From assembly GCF_016907925.1 (NCBI RefSeq), contig NZ_JAFBCZ010000003.1:1-64000 (forward strand): a stretch of 64,000 bases of DNA, written 5' to 3'. Each line of letters starts with the position of its first letter. Position 1 is the first letter of the stretch. Origin of the DNA: Herpetosiphon giganteus. GTDB lineage: Bacteria; Chloroflexota; Chloroflexia; Chloroflexales; Herpetosiphonaceae. The translations under genes and the position numbers were made by a program. Shown here piece by piece: positions 7,169 through 15,913 of the stretch. Under the pieces are notes generated by a model. The model was not told the origin of the DNA. It did not search any database and saw only the letters and a program-made list of their open reading frames with translations.

Positions 7169-10048
7169 GTGTCCGCATATTTGGTCACTGTTTGCCCACG
7201 CGAGGCCGACAACCACGAACGGCTGTACCTTCTCGCTGGCGATCTTTCCTCAGAAGATGTCCAACGCCTGACCCTCGAATTATTGCATGACCCCGTTGCT
7301 CATACTGCTACTTGGCAAGCGCTCGACGCTGAGCTTGCTGCGCCCAAAGCTGGAGCATTGGTGGAGATTGCCTTTCGCCCAGGCGTGACCGATAACGAAG
7401 CTGAGACGATTTTAGTTGGCGCGCGCCATATTGGGATTACTGGCTTGAAACAGGCCAAAACCCTGCGCCGCGTCTATGTGTCCGCTGGCCAAGACGAAGC
7501 TGTTTTGCGTCAATACGCTGGTGAACATCTGTTAAATGATTTGATTGAAACTGCTTATATAACGCTTGAAGCTCGTAGCGCTGAACGCTTGCAGTTTTAT
7601 CAACACCTATTGCAACTTCCTGCGCCACACACGCCTACTGTCACCCGCGTGGCCTTGCGTGGCGTTAGCGATAGCGAACTCGAACGGATTAGCCGTGAAG
7701 GTATTTTGGCCTTGAGTTTGGCCGAAATGCAGGCAGTTCGCGATTATTTTGAAGATTTGGGCCGCGACCCAACCGATGGTGAGCTTGAAACCCTTGCTCA
7801 AACGTGGTCAGAACACTGCCGCCACAAAACCTTCCGCGCCACAATCAGCTACCAACAAACTGGCTCGGATGGTGCGATTGACCCAGCTTTGCACCCCGCC
7901 TTGGCTGAACTCAACGCCGCCAACGGCGCGACGATCAATGGCCTGCTTAATCATTATTTGCGCAGCGCCACCGATGCGGTCAGCAATGCAGCCTTGCTCT
8001 CGGCATTTGTCGATAATGCAGGCATCGTCGCCTTCGACGAGAATTATGAAATTTCCTTCAAGGTCGAAACCCACAATCACCCTTCAGCGCTTGAGCCGTT
8101 TGGCGGCGCAAATACTGGGGTTGGTGGGGTTGTACGCGATGTGTTGGGGGTTTCTGCCAAGCCAATCGCCGTGACCGATGTGCTTTGTTTTGGCTACCCC
8201 GACTTGCCTGAAAGCGAGCTTTCACAGGGTGTGTTGCACCCACGACGGATTCGCGAAGGCGTGGTGGCTGGCGTGCGCGATTATGGCAACAAACTTGGTA
8301 TCCCGAATGTCAACGGGGCAGTTTGGTATGATCATGGCTACACCGCCAACCCGTTAGTCTTCTGTGGCACATTGGGCATTGCGCCACGCGGCAGCCACCC
8401 ACGCGGTGTTCAGCCTGGCGATGCAATTGTGGTGATCGGCGGGCGCACTGGCCGTGATGGCATTCACGGCGCAACGTTCTCTTCGGTAGAATTGACCCAC
8501 GACACCGCCGAAACCGTTGGCGCTGCGGTGCAAATTGGCGATCCCGTCACCGAAAAAACCGTGATCGATGTGTTGTTGCAAGCCCGCGATTTGGGCTTGT
8601 ATAGCGCAATTACCGATTGTGGCGCGGGCGGGCTTTCCTCGGCGGTTGGCGAAATGGGCGAAGAAACGGGCGCAGTTGTCGAATTGCGCGACGTGCCGCT
8701 CAAATATGCTGGCCTGCAACCTTGGGAAATTTGGATCTCTGAAGCGCAAGAGCGCATGGTTGTCTCCGTACCGCCGCAAAATGTCCAAACCCTGCTTGAT
8801 CTTTGCCGTGGCGAAGATGTTGAAGCCACCGTTATCGGCCACTTTACTGCCGATGGCGTGCTAACCGTCAAACACAACCAACTAACCGTGGTCGAGCTGG
8901 ATATGGCGTTTTTGCATAGCGGCGGGGTGCAATTTAAGCTGAATGCTGCTTGGCAGCCAGCAGCAAAGCCAGCAGCAAAGCCAGCCAATGTTGATCACAA
9001 TGCCTTGCTCAAGGCAACCTTGGGCCAGCCAATTGTGGCCAGCAACGAAAATATTGTGCGCACCTACGACCACGAAGTACAAGCAGCGACCGTGCTCAAG
9101 CCCTTGGTTGGCGTAGATGAAGATGGCCCAGGCGATGCAGGGGTTTTGCAACCGCTGGTTGATTCACGCCGTGGCGTGGTGCTTGGCTGTGGCCTAAATC
9201 CGCTGTATGGCAAAATTGACCCCTATTGGATGGCCTTGGCAGCGGTTGATGAGGCCTTGCGCAACATCGTGGCTGCTGGCGGCGACCCAGAACAAACCTG
9301 GATTCTGGATAACTTCTGCTGGGGCGACCCCAAATTGCCTGACCGTTTGGCGGGCTTGGTGCGGGCTTCGGCTGGTTGTCACGATGCAGCCTTGGCTTAT
9401 CGCACGCCCTTCATTTCGGGCAAAGATTCGCTGAACAACGAATATCGTGATGCAGAAGGCAAGCGGGTGGCGATTCCGCCAACCTTGCTGATTTCGGCCA
9501 TGGCCTTGGTTCCCGATGTTTTGCAAACGATCTCGATGGATGCCAAAGCCGCTGGCAATGCGATCTATTTGGTTGGTTTGACCCACGACGAACGTGGTGG
9601 CGCGGTCAGTGGCTTAGTTGGCGGGATTGATAATGGCGCTGTGCCCAAAGTCAATTTAGCCACCGCCCCAAGCGTGCATAAAGCGATGCATGCGGCAATT
9701 CGCGCCAACAGCGTGCGTGCCTGCCACGATTTGAGCGAAGGTGGCTTGGCGGTTGCTGCTGCCGAAATGGCGTTTGCTGGCGGTTTTGGCTTGAGCTTAG
9801 AATTAAGCGCCGTACCAACATCAACCGCCCTGAGCGCTGATGCCTTGTTGTGGAGCGAATCGGCCACCCGTTTCTTGGTCGAAGTTGCGCCAGAGCAAGC
9901 AGCCAATTTTGAAGCCCAACTCGGCACGATTGCTTATGCCAAAATCGGTCATGTGATTGCTGAACCACGCTTGATCATCAACGATCTTGCTGGTCAAGCG
10001 CTGATCGATAGCGATTTGGCAGCACTCAAGGCTGCATGGCAAGCGTAA
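7169..10048 (+). CDS. purL: Phosphoribosylformylglycinamidine synthase, PurS-PurL fusion type
   Basis: The 959-residue protein converts FGAR to FGAM in purine synthesis, using ammonia supplied by PurQ. It starts at GTG, with AGGAG 6 bases upstream. Residues 1 to about 170 resemble PurS, apparently as two tandem PurS-like units (VTVCPR... and VEIAFRPGVTDNEAE...). The PurL part begins near residue 180 and carries the diagnostic motif DPTDGELETLAQTWSEHCRH, then FKVETHNHPSALEPFGG. The C-terminal ATPase half includes SGKDSLNNE and CHDLSEGGLAVA. Its length lies between small PurL (about 740) and the large enzyme with a built-in glutaminase (about 1300), which agrees with a separate purQ at 12210. 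purL and purQ are separated by two unrelated genes. Confidence 0.95.
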   Translation: MSAYLVTVCPREADNHERLYLLAGDLSSEDVQRLTLELLHDPVAHTATWQALDAELAAPKAGALVEIAFRPGVTDNEAETILVGARHIGITGLKQAKTLRRVYVSAGQDEAVLRQYAGEHLLNDLIETAYITLEARSAERLQFYQHLLQLPAPHTPTVTRVALRGVSDSELERISREGILALSLAEMQAVRDYFEDLGRDPTDGELETLAQTWSEHCRHKTFRATISYQQTGSDGAIDPALHPALAELNAANGATINGLLNHYLRSATDAVSNAALLSAFVDNAGIVAFDENYEISFKVETHNHPSALEPFGGANTGVGGVVRDVLGVSAKPIAVTDVLCFGYPDLPESELSQGVLHPRRIREGVVAGVRDYGNKLGIPNVNGAVWYDHGYTANPLVFCGTLGIAPRGSHPRGVQPGDAIVVIGGRTGRDGIHGATFSSVELTHDTAETVGAAVQIGDPVTEKTVIDVLLQARDLGLYSAITDCGAGGLSSAVGEMGEETGAVVELRDVPLKYAGLQPWEIWISEAQERMVVSVPPQNVQTLLDLCRGEDVEATVIGHFTADGVLTVKHNQLTVVELDMAFLHSGGVQFKLNAAWQPAAKPAAKPANVDHNALLKATLGQPIVASNENIVRTYDHEVQAATVLKPLVGVDEDGPGDAGVLQPLVDSRRGVVLGCGLNPLYGKIDPYWMALAAVDEALRNIVAAGGDPEQTWILDNFCWGDPKLPDRLAGLVRASAGCHDAALAYRTPFISGKDSLNNEYRDAEGKRVAIPPTLLISAMALVPDVLQTISMDAKAAGNAIYLVGLTHDERGGAVSGLVGGIDNGAVPKVNLATAPSVHKAMHAAIRANSVRACHDLSEGGLAVAAAEMAFAGGFGLSLELSAVPTSTALSADALLWSESATRFLVEVAPEQAANFEAQLGTIAYAKIGHVIAEPRLIINDLAGQALIDSDLAALKAAWQA

Positions 10049-10100
10049 TGATTCAAAGGCTTAGCGTTTTGGGCGTAATGGTAAGGTTAACCACGACTTG

Positions 10101-10204
10101 CCCCCTCACCCCCTAGCCCCCTCTCCCGTCGAACGGGCGATGGGGAACCACTAGGTCGAAGCTCCCCTCGCCCGCATTTAGTGGGCGAGGGGTTGGGGGT
10201 GAAG
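10101..10204. repeat. CCCCTCACCCC hairpin element E1
   Basis: An imperfect inverted repeat of about 104 bases lies just after purL. The left arm is CCCCCTCACCCCCTAGCCCC at 10101-10120 and the right arm GGGCGAGGGGTTGGGGGTGA at about 10183-10202. A smaller CCCGTCGAACGGG hairpin sits inside. It belongs to the same subtype as E2 at 29384-29488: both lack a long central segment and both are followed by GGCATGCT and then GTTGCCAA or ATTGCCAA. The function is unknown; it could act as an RNA-processing or termination structure. Confidence 0.8.
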
Positions 10205-10289
10205 GCATGCTCCTCGTTGCCAATCCAGTGAACCATTACGTTTTTGGGCGCTAGGCCTTTGGCTTTTAACCTACAATAAGGACAAGGCT

Positions 10290-11123
10290 ATGGAAGAACG
10301 GCCACTTTTAGATCAAGAAGAATTTGGCGATGTTGTTGAGGAACGCCTCGAGCAACTTGGCGGCATCGAAGAGCTTAGCCGCGAAGGCATGGAAATTCGC
10401 TTTCGCTGGCATGGACGGGCGGTCGTTTCGGAGCTAGAACATTTTTACAATGCCTATCGCCGCTCGCCAGCCCAACTCGAATCAATTTTGCAATCGCTTG
10501 AAGCAGCGGTGCGTTCGTTCGCTCCCGATCGCGGCCAAGAACTTTGGGATGAACTCGAAGATCGCATTTACCCAATGATCAAGCCCGCCACGATGTTGCT
10601 GGAAGTTGCCGAGCGCAATTTGCCTCAACTGGTGTATCGCCCGTTTCTGGCCGATTTGATCATTTGCTATGTGATCGACGAGCCAGAGAGCGTGGCCTAC
10701 ATCAACGAAGAACATCTCAAAACCTGGGGTGTGCTCGAAACGACGATCTACACCAAAGCCGTCGATAACTTGCGGATCAAAACCCTCAAGCCTGGCATGG
10801 CCCAAGTGGTCGGCGAGGGCAATCAGATGCTGTTTATCTACTCAACCAGCGATGGCTACGATGCGTCGCGGATTTTGCTGACCGATGTTTTGAACGAATG
10901 GGCCGATTTGTTGCCTGGTAATTTGGTGCTGGGGATTCCCAACCGCGATTTCCTGATTGGCTTTAGCGATGCCAACGCCGAAATTTTGCAGCGAATTGCC
11001 ATGCAAATTGCCCAAGATGCCTATAAACTCGATTATGGCCTGAGCGATCAGCTTTGGACGGTCAAACAAGGCCAAATTTTAATTTACGAGTACGATTGGT
11101 CATCGAGCGAACGTAAAAATTAG
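10290..11123 (+). CDS. DUF1444/YtpQ-like protein
   Basis: This 277-residue soluble acidic protein resembles the DUF1444 (YtpQ) family: a helical N-terminal part (YNAYRRSPAQLESILQSL), then IYPMIKP, a VYRPFLADLIICYVIDEP strand region, ETTIYTKAVDNLRIKTLKPG and the C-terminal GNLVLGIPNRDFLIGFSD. The biochemical role of that family is not known to me. The neighbours offer little help: it sits between purL and a small membrane protein that begins 15 bases downstream. It is probably co-transcribed with that membrane protein. Confidence 0.65.
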   Translation: MEERPLLDQEEFGDVVEERLEQLGGIEELSREGMEIRFRWHGRAVVSELEHFYNAYRRSPAQLESILQSLEAAVRSFAPDRGQELWDELEDRIYPMIKPATMLLEVAERNLPQLVYRPFLADLIICYVIDEPESVAYINEEHLKTWGVLETTIYTKAVDNLRIKTLKPGMAQVVGEGNQMLFIYSTSDGYDASRILLTDVLNEWADLLPGNLVLGIPNRDFLIGFSDANAEILQRIAMQIAQDAYKLDYGLSDQLWTVKQGQILIYEYDWSSSERKN

Positions 11124-11138
11124 TGCGAGGTTTGGTGC

Positions 11139-11855
11139 ATGGCAACAATCTTCATTGGAATTACGGTCATTTGTTATGCCGTCGCGATGTTATTGTGGCT
11201 GCGCTTTCGCTCATACCGCTATTTGCTGGTGTTGATTGCAGGCCATTGCACCATTGTAGCCGAGCCGATTTTACAACGTTTCTATAGCTTGACTTACCCT
11301 GCTGAGGTGGCGGCACTCAGCATTTTTGGCAATCCTGTGCCAATTTATAGCCTGCTTGCCGCTAGTTGGATTGGCGCATTGCCGGTGTTGTTGATGTATT
11401 TTGGCCAACAGCAACATTGGTGGACGCGCCATTATCTAACTGGATTGGTGGCCTATATTGCGCTGGTGCTGTATCACATCATCGTGCAGGGCTTGGCGGC
11501 GCGCACCGGTTTGTGGCGTTATAGCCAAACTGTCGGGGCTTGGGGCATTAATTTCTATCTGTTGATGGCGATTTTTGCTGGGCTAAGCTCATTATTGTTG
11601 TTCTATGCCATGGTTGCCACCCGCTACTATGCAGCAGAAATCGCCGTGCCAACCTTATTGGCGGCCACGGTGCTCTCGCCGTTGGTTTGCTTTGGCGTGC
11701 TCGGCGCGCCGTTTTGGCTGCCACGGCTGATTGGCAGTAGCAGCAATTTCACCAAGCCAGCCTTGGTGGTGATTGCAGGTTTGGTGCTGTGGGTGGTGCA
11801 TTTGGCCAGCGCTGGCATTCATGCTTCACGCCAACACCATGTGATTGAACGCTAG
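11139..11855 (+). CDS. Multi-pass membrane protein of unknown function
   Basis: The 238 residues contain about seven hydrophobic segments (near 2-17, 27-40, 62-85, 98-122, 132-158, 165-190 and 205-228) with short polar loops and no recognisable catalytic motif. A GCGAGG stretch upstream and the 15-base gap from the DUF1444-like gene suggest an operon of two. I could not place it in a family. Its position between purL and purQ is probably incidental. Confidence 0.6.
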   Translation: MATIFIGITVICYAVAMLLWLRFRSYRYLLVLIAGHCTIVAEPILQRFYSLTYPAEVAALSIFGNPVPIYSLLAASWIGALPVLLMYFGQQQHWWTRHYLTGLVAYIALVLYHIIVQGLAARTGLWRYSQTVGAWGINFYLLMAIFAGLSSLLLFYAMVATRYYAAEIAVPTLLAATVLSPLVCFGVLGAPFWLPRLIGSSSNFTKPALVVIAGLVLWVVHLASAGIHASRQHHVIER

Positions 11856-12209
11856 CAGAACAAAGAACAAAGAACATAGAACATAGATTAGATATAATGG
11901 TTCATTAGGTTATCAATCGTGGCATTCCCGCATCCCAGCCGCTTCTATGGATCGGTTTTCACTGCGCACCACGCATCCGCAGGTTCATCAACGCATGCGG
12001 TCTGGTCGCGGCTTGTCCTTGAGGGGGTGCAGGGGGATTAAAGCCCCCTGCGTCTCCCGCCTAGAGGCGGGACGGAAGGGTGGTGAGCAATCCATAGATG
12101 AACAACGAATCTTTGGATGGTATGGAAAGCGTATTGTTAATGCTACGAACCATTACACTTAGAACATAAACATTTGAATAATCGACCTTCACGATAAGGA
12201 ACTCTGATT
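11856..12209. repeat. Intergenic region with repeat words and double-hairpin repeat copy 2
   Basis: This gap before purQ begins with AGAACAAAGAACATAGAACATAGA (period about 7-8) near 11860-11885 and carries the second, inverted copy of the GC-rich double hairpin at about 12013-12085: CCCGCCTAGAGGCGGG and GCAGGGGG/CCCCCTGC with loop ATTAAAG. A 71-codon open frame crosses it but is explained by the repeat. The region next to purQ holds AAGGAA 12 bases before its ATG. Confidence 0.7.
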
Positions 12210-12980
12210 ATGACAAAGGTATTGGTGCTGCGTGCACCGGGGATTAACTGCGATGCCGAGGCCGCCGAAGCCCTCGAATTAGCGGGAGCTACAGCTGAGC
12301 GGGTTCACGTTAATCGCTTGGCCGAGGGCAGTGTTCAATTGGCCGATTATGGCATGTTGCTGATTCCTGGCGGTTTTGCCTATGGCGATCATCTGGGCGC
12401 TGGGCGCATGCTGGCGGTCGATTTGATCTATCGTTTGCGCGAAGATTTGAGCCGCTTTGTGGCCGATGGTCGGCCAGTGCTTGGTATTTGCAACGGCTTT
12501 CAAGTGTTGGTCAAAACTGGCCTCTTGCCCAGCGATAACGTTGGTCAAGCAACCTTGATCGATAATGCCAGCGGCAATTATGAATGTCGCTGGATTAAAT
12601 TGGGCCTCAACAGCGCCAGCCCGTGTATCTTTACCCAAGGCCTGAGTGGCACGCTCGATTTGCCAGTTGGCCATGGCGAAGGGCGCTTCCTGACCGACCA
12701 AGCCACCTTTGAAAAACTCCAAGCCAACAACCAAATCGTGGTGCAATATCTTGATCAAGCAGACCAACCAACCATGGAATATCCTGCCAATCCCAATGGC
12801 GCGTTGCATGGAATTGCGGGCATTTGTAACCCTGCGGGCAATGTGTTTGGTTTGATGCCGCACCCCGACCGTGCCTTCTTGCCCCAACATCACCCGCAAT
12901 GGCGGCGACGCGGCCTCGATAAAGAAGGCCCAGGCATGGCAATTTTCCGCAATGGCGTGCGGGCAATGGCTTTAGTTTAA
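12210..12980 (+). CDS. purQ: Phosphoribosylformylglycinamidine synthase, glutaminase subunit PurQ
   Basis: The 256-residue class I glutamine amidotransferase supplies ammonia to PurL. The N-terminus VLVLRAPGINCDAE is typical of PurQ. The nucleophile Cys lies in GVLGICNGFQVL-like GICNGFQ near residue 93, and the catalytic His lies in LMPHPDRAF near residue 220, with the GHGEGRF segment between them. Its start follows AAGGAA. It ends at a strong bidirectional terminator (13001-13037). It is about 30 residues longer than the usual 220-230. It lies 2.2 kb from purL, separated by two unrelated genes. Confidence 0.95.
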   Translation: MTKVLVLRAPGINCDAEAAEALELAGATAERVHVNRLAEGSVQLADYGMLLIPGGFAYGDHLGAGRMLAVDLIYRLREDLSRFVADGRPVLGICNGFQVLVKTGLLPSDNVGQATLIDNASGNYECRWIKLGLNSASPCIFTQGLSGTLDLPVGHGEGRFLTDQATFEKLQANNQIVVQYLDQADQPTMEYPANPNGALHGIAGICNPAGNVFGLMPHPDRAFLPQHHPQWRRRGLDKEGPGMAIFRNGVRAMALV

Positions 12981-13000
12981 ATCAAGTATTAACCCTAAAA

Positions 13001-13037
13001 AAACGGCCTTGATCACTCTGATTGATCAAGGCCGTTT
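13001..13037. terminator. Bidirectional terminator between purQ and the convergent secreted-protein gene
   Basis: A perfect 15-bp stem AAACGGCCTTGATCA / TGATCAAGGCCGTTT closes on a 7-base loop. A-rich sequence on the left gives a U-tract for the minus strand, and the GTTT end serves the plus strand more weakly. It sits between the purQ stop (12980) and the stop of the convergent gene (13044). Confidence 0.85.
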
Positions 13038-13043
13038 GGCAAT

Positions 13044-14135
13044 TTAGGCCAATTTGCGCAGGCGCAGGCCAACTAAGACACAGGTAGCAAGCACGCCAAG
13101 GATAATTGGCAGAGTCAGATTTGTGTTTGTACCAGCATCTGGCAGCACAACTGGCAGCCTAGGCTGGGGAATGGGAGTAGCCGTTGCACCGTCGCTGGGA
13201 GCCAAGGTTGGCGTAATTGTAATTCCAACCTGCGCAAGCTCGATCAATGGATAGGTTATATGCAGTAAAGCTGGCACAGCCGAGCAGGTTGACATGGTAT
13301 CTGGCTGTGGAGTCGCTGAATCATGCACAAAGCCACCATCTCCCATCTGCAAGCGACTCAAGGCTTTGAATGGATTCGAGTTCGCATCGGCCCATGGTGC
13401 TTCATTGGGGTTGCCACCGGTCGCCAAAATCGCTTGGATGGCCAAAGCGGTTGAAACAGCATCTTTAAACGCCACTGGTGGAAAGTTGCGATTCTGCATA
13501 AACCCACGATCACTATCTTGTTGGGTTTGTAAGTAGGCCAAAGCACGGGTAATCGCAGCGGATTGCTGTTGATCTGCCGCAACGAGGGCTTGAATCAGCA
13601 AGGATGTGGTTTGGGTATTTGTAGCCCACGCTCCGTCGGCAGCCTGCTGATCGAAGATTGTTTGGATTGCTTGAGGTTCGATCGGCTCACCAGCAGCGTT
13701 CAAAGCCAAGATTGCTAAGCCATGAGCGGTTAAGTCTTCGCCATACATCCCAGTCGCCGAATTGTAGCTTTGCATCATCGCAGCTACTAAATCGACTCCG
13801 CCAACCGAGCGCGGATTATGGCCAGTGAGTAATTGAGCCAGCACAAATGCAGCTGCTTGACGCGGATTTTGAGCATAGGTTGCTGCATTTTGTTCAATAA
13901 ACTTTTGGGTTGCTGGGTCAATTTGGTAGCCTGCGGCGTTTAAGGCATACACTGAGCATGCCGTTGGGTCAACGGGATAGAAATAATACGACGCAAAACT
14001 ACCATCTGCCTGCTGTTGGCGCTGTAACCAATCTGCGCCGCGATTCTTTTCTCGCGTTTGAGCAGCAATTGGGACCGCTACCAAGCAGGCAATTAAGACC
14101 AACAACCAGCGATAACGAACCATCGTTTGAAGCAT
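13044..14135 (-). CDS. Secreted terpenoid-cyclase-fold repeat protein with LPDAG-like C-terminal anchor
   Basis: The 363-residue protein begins with a signal peptide (MVRYRWLLVLIACLVAVPIAAQ). Residues about 32-290 form repeated helical hairpins with GADWLQRQQQADGSF, AAADGAWATNTQTTSLLIQAL and LQMGDGGFV, the pattern of prenyltransferase/squalene-oxidase repeats found in secreted proteins without cyclase chemistry. A short Thr-Pro linker follows, then LPVVLPDAGTNTN, a hydrophobic segment LPIILGVLATCVLVGL and a basic RLRKLA end: a sorting-signal-like anchor, as in the protein at 5260. GGAGG lies 8-12 bases before the ATG. The binding or structural role is unknown; no catalytic DxDD-type motif was seen. 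Confidence 0.7.
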   Translation of the reverse strand: MLQTMVRYRWLLVLIACLVAVPIAAQTREKNRGADWLQRQQQADGSFASYYFYPVDPTACSVYALNAAGYQIDPATQKFIEQNAATYAQNPRQAAAFVLAQLLTGHNPRSVGGVDLVAAMMQSYNSATGMYGEDLTAHGLAILALNAAGEPIEPQAIQTIFDQQAADGAWATNTQTTSLLIQALVAADQQQSAAITRALAYLQTQQDSDRGFMQNRNFPPVAFKDAVSTALAIQAILATGGNPNEAPWADANSNPFKALSRLQMGDGGFVHDSATPQPDTMSTCSAVPALLHITYPLIELAQVGITITPTLAPSDGATATPIPQPRLPVVLPDAGTNTNLTLPIILGVLATCVLVGLRLRKLA

Positions 14136-14278
14136 GCCAGTACCTCCTAGAACAATAGTTCAGCCCAAGCAGGGCTAGATTTATTAATTAATTCTTGGGC
14201 TGGTACAAACATTATCAAAAATTAATGGCTATCTAGATATAGAACTAAGGTCATGGTTTTGAACTAAGCGAAATAAAA

Positions 14279-14310
14279 AGCCCCTCGATGCTTCTGGGCA
14301 TCGAGGGGCA
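14279..14310 (-). terminator. Terminator downstream of lysC
   Basis: A 12-bp perfect stem (GCCCCTCGATGC / GCATCGAGGGGC, 14280-14291 and 14298-14309) with a 6-base loop is followed on the minus strand by TTTTTATTTC. It lies 21 bases beyond the lysC stop. Confidence 0.88.
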
Positions 14311-14330
14311 AGCTTTAGCAGGCGCAATGT

Positions 14331-15767
14331 TTATTCGCAGGGAGCGCGATGTTGGGCATTGATCGTTTCACGATACGTTAGGGCGTGAATTGCTCGCACC
14401 CCAGCTTTGGCGCTATCGCCAGAAACCACCAAGCTAATTGCACATTCTGACGAGCCTTGGGCAATCGCAATCACATTAATTTCTGCATCGCCGATTGCAC
14501 TAAATACCCGTTTGGCCACGCCAGTTGTGCCGCGCATGCCAGCGCCAACCGCCGTGATGATCGAAACGCCTTCTTCAAGCGCAATTGTGTCGATGTCACG
14601 CCGCTCTAATTCCACTGCCAGCTCTTGATTGAGCGAGGCAACCACCCGTTTTGCGCCGCCATCGGGAATCACAAAACAGATGCTTTGCTCGGAAGAAGCT
14701 TGTGAAATCATCAAAATGCTGGCATCTTCGCGCGCCACAGCGCCAAAGGTACGGGCAGCGATGCCAGGCACGCCCAACATCCCGCGCCCCGCCACGGTAA
14801 TCATGGTCAGGTTGTGAATTGCCGTGACCGCTTTGATTGCGCCGACAATTGGCGCAGTTTTGCCGACAATCACCGTGCCAGCATGGCTAGGATTGAAGGT
14901 ATTTTTGACTCGCAAGGGAATGCCGCGCTCTACCACAGGCCGAATCGTTTTGGGGTGCAGCACCTTCGCGCCATAGTAGGCCAATTCGCTGATTTCATTG
15001 TAGGAAAGTGTGCTGATCACATGGGCATCTGGGGCAATTCGTGGGTCGGCGGTCATCACGCCATCAACATCGGTGTAGATCCAGACTTCGCTGGCTTCGA
15101 GGGCTGCACCCAAAATTGCCGCGCTCCAATCGGAGCCACCACGGCCAAGCGTGGTTTTGACTCCAGCCAAGGTCGCGCCAATAAAACCAGTCACAACTGG
15201 CGTGATGTTTTGTTCCAAGATTGGGCCAAGGGTTGCGGTGGTGCGCTCGGTGGTTTCGGCCATCAACGGCGAAGCATCTTGATAGCGATCATCGGTCACA
15301 ATCAAATCGCTTGCATCAAAATGCTGGGCTGGCACGCCTTGGTTGCGCAAGGTTGCAGCGACGATGCGGGCACTCATGCGCTCGCCTAAACCAGCAATTG
15401 CATCGAGCGTGCGCGGCGTTAATTCGCCCAAAACCCGCACGCCTTCGCACAAACGAGCACACTCAGCCAGCAAGCCATCAATTTCGGCTTGGATGGCAGC
15501 TTGTTCTGCATCAAGTAATTCGCCAATAACCGTATGATGACGTTGGCGCAACTCGTCGTGCAAGGCAGCGACCGCCACCGCATCGCCCGTCGTTTGGGCA
15601 ACGCGCACAATATTCAACAATTTATCGGTGACACCGCTGAGGGCCGACACCACCACAACAACATGATCCCATGTAGTGCGATTAGTGGTAGTGATTGCAG
15701 TTAAGCCACGAATAGCTTCGGCTGAACCGACCGACGTACCACCAAATTTCGTCACTAACAAACGCAT
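14331..15767 (-). CDS. lysC: Aspartate kinase
   Basis: The 478-residue enzyme phosphorylates aspartate, the first step toward lysine, threonine and methionine. The start is placed at MRLLVTKFGGTSVGS because a GGAG site lies 6 bases upstream and the KFGGTS kinase motif is then at residues 7-12. The kinase domain contains GRGGSDWSAAILGAAL and IYTDVDGVMTADPR. The C-terminal region, from about residue 310, carries two ACT regulatory units (TMITVAGRGMLGVPG and IITAVGAGMRGTTGV), so feedback inhibition by lysine and/or threonine is expected. It is a monofunctional kinase without a homoserine dehydrogenase domain. It lies 146 bases downstream of thrC on the same strand and may share its transcript. 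Confidence 0.93.
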   Translation of the reverse strand: MRLLVTKFGGTSVGSAEAIRGLTAITTTNRTTWDHVVVVVSALSGVTDKLLNIVRVAQTTGDAVAVAALHDELRQRHHTVIGELLDAEQAAIQAEIDGLLAECARLCEGVRVLGELTPRTLDAIAGLGERMSARIVAATLRNQGVPAQHFDASDLIVTDDRYQDASPLMAETTERTTATLGPILEQNITPVVTGFIGATLAGVKTTLGRGGSDWSAAILGAALEASEVWIYTDVDGVMTADPRIAPDAHVISTLSYNEISELAYYGAKVLHPKTIRPVVERGIPLRVKNTFNPSHAGTVIVGKTAPIVGAIKAVTAIHNLTMITVAGRGMLGVPGIAARTFGAVAREDASILMISQASSEQSICFVIPDGGAKRVVASLNQELAVELERRDIDTIALEEGVSIITAVGAGMRGTTGVAKRVFSAIGDAEINVIAIAQGSSECAISLVVSGDSAKAGVRAIHALTYRETINAQHRAPCE

Positions 15768-15913
15768 AACATGCTCCAAATGAAAAAATTGAATCCACCG
15801 TGCAGGCGAGCAGCAACTCAACAACTTTTTGCCCCCAGCAATTCAGTTGCTGCTCAAATGCCAGCATGTGGCTAAATCAATAGCATCAAAACCAACTCAC
15901 TCTCGCCGCGCCA

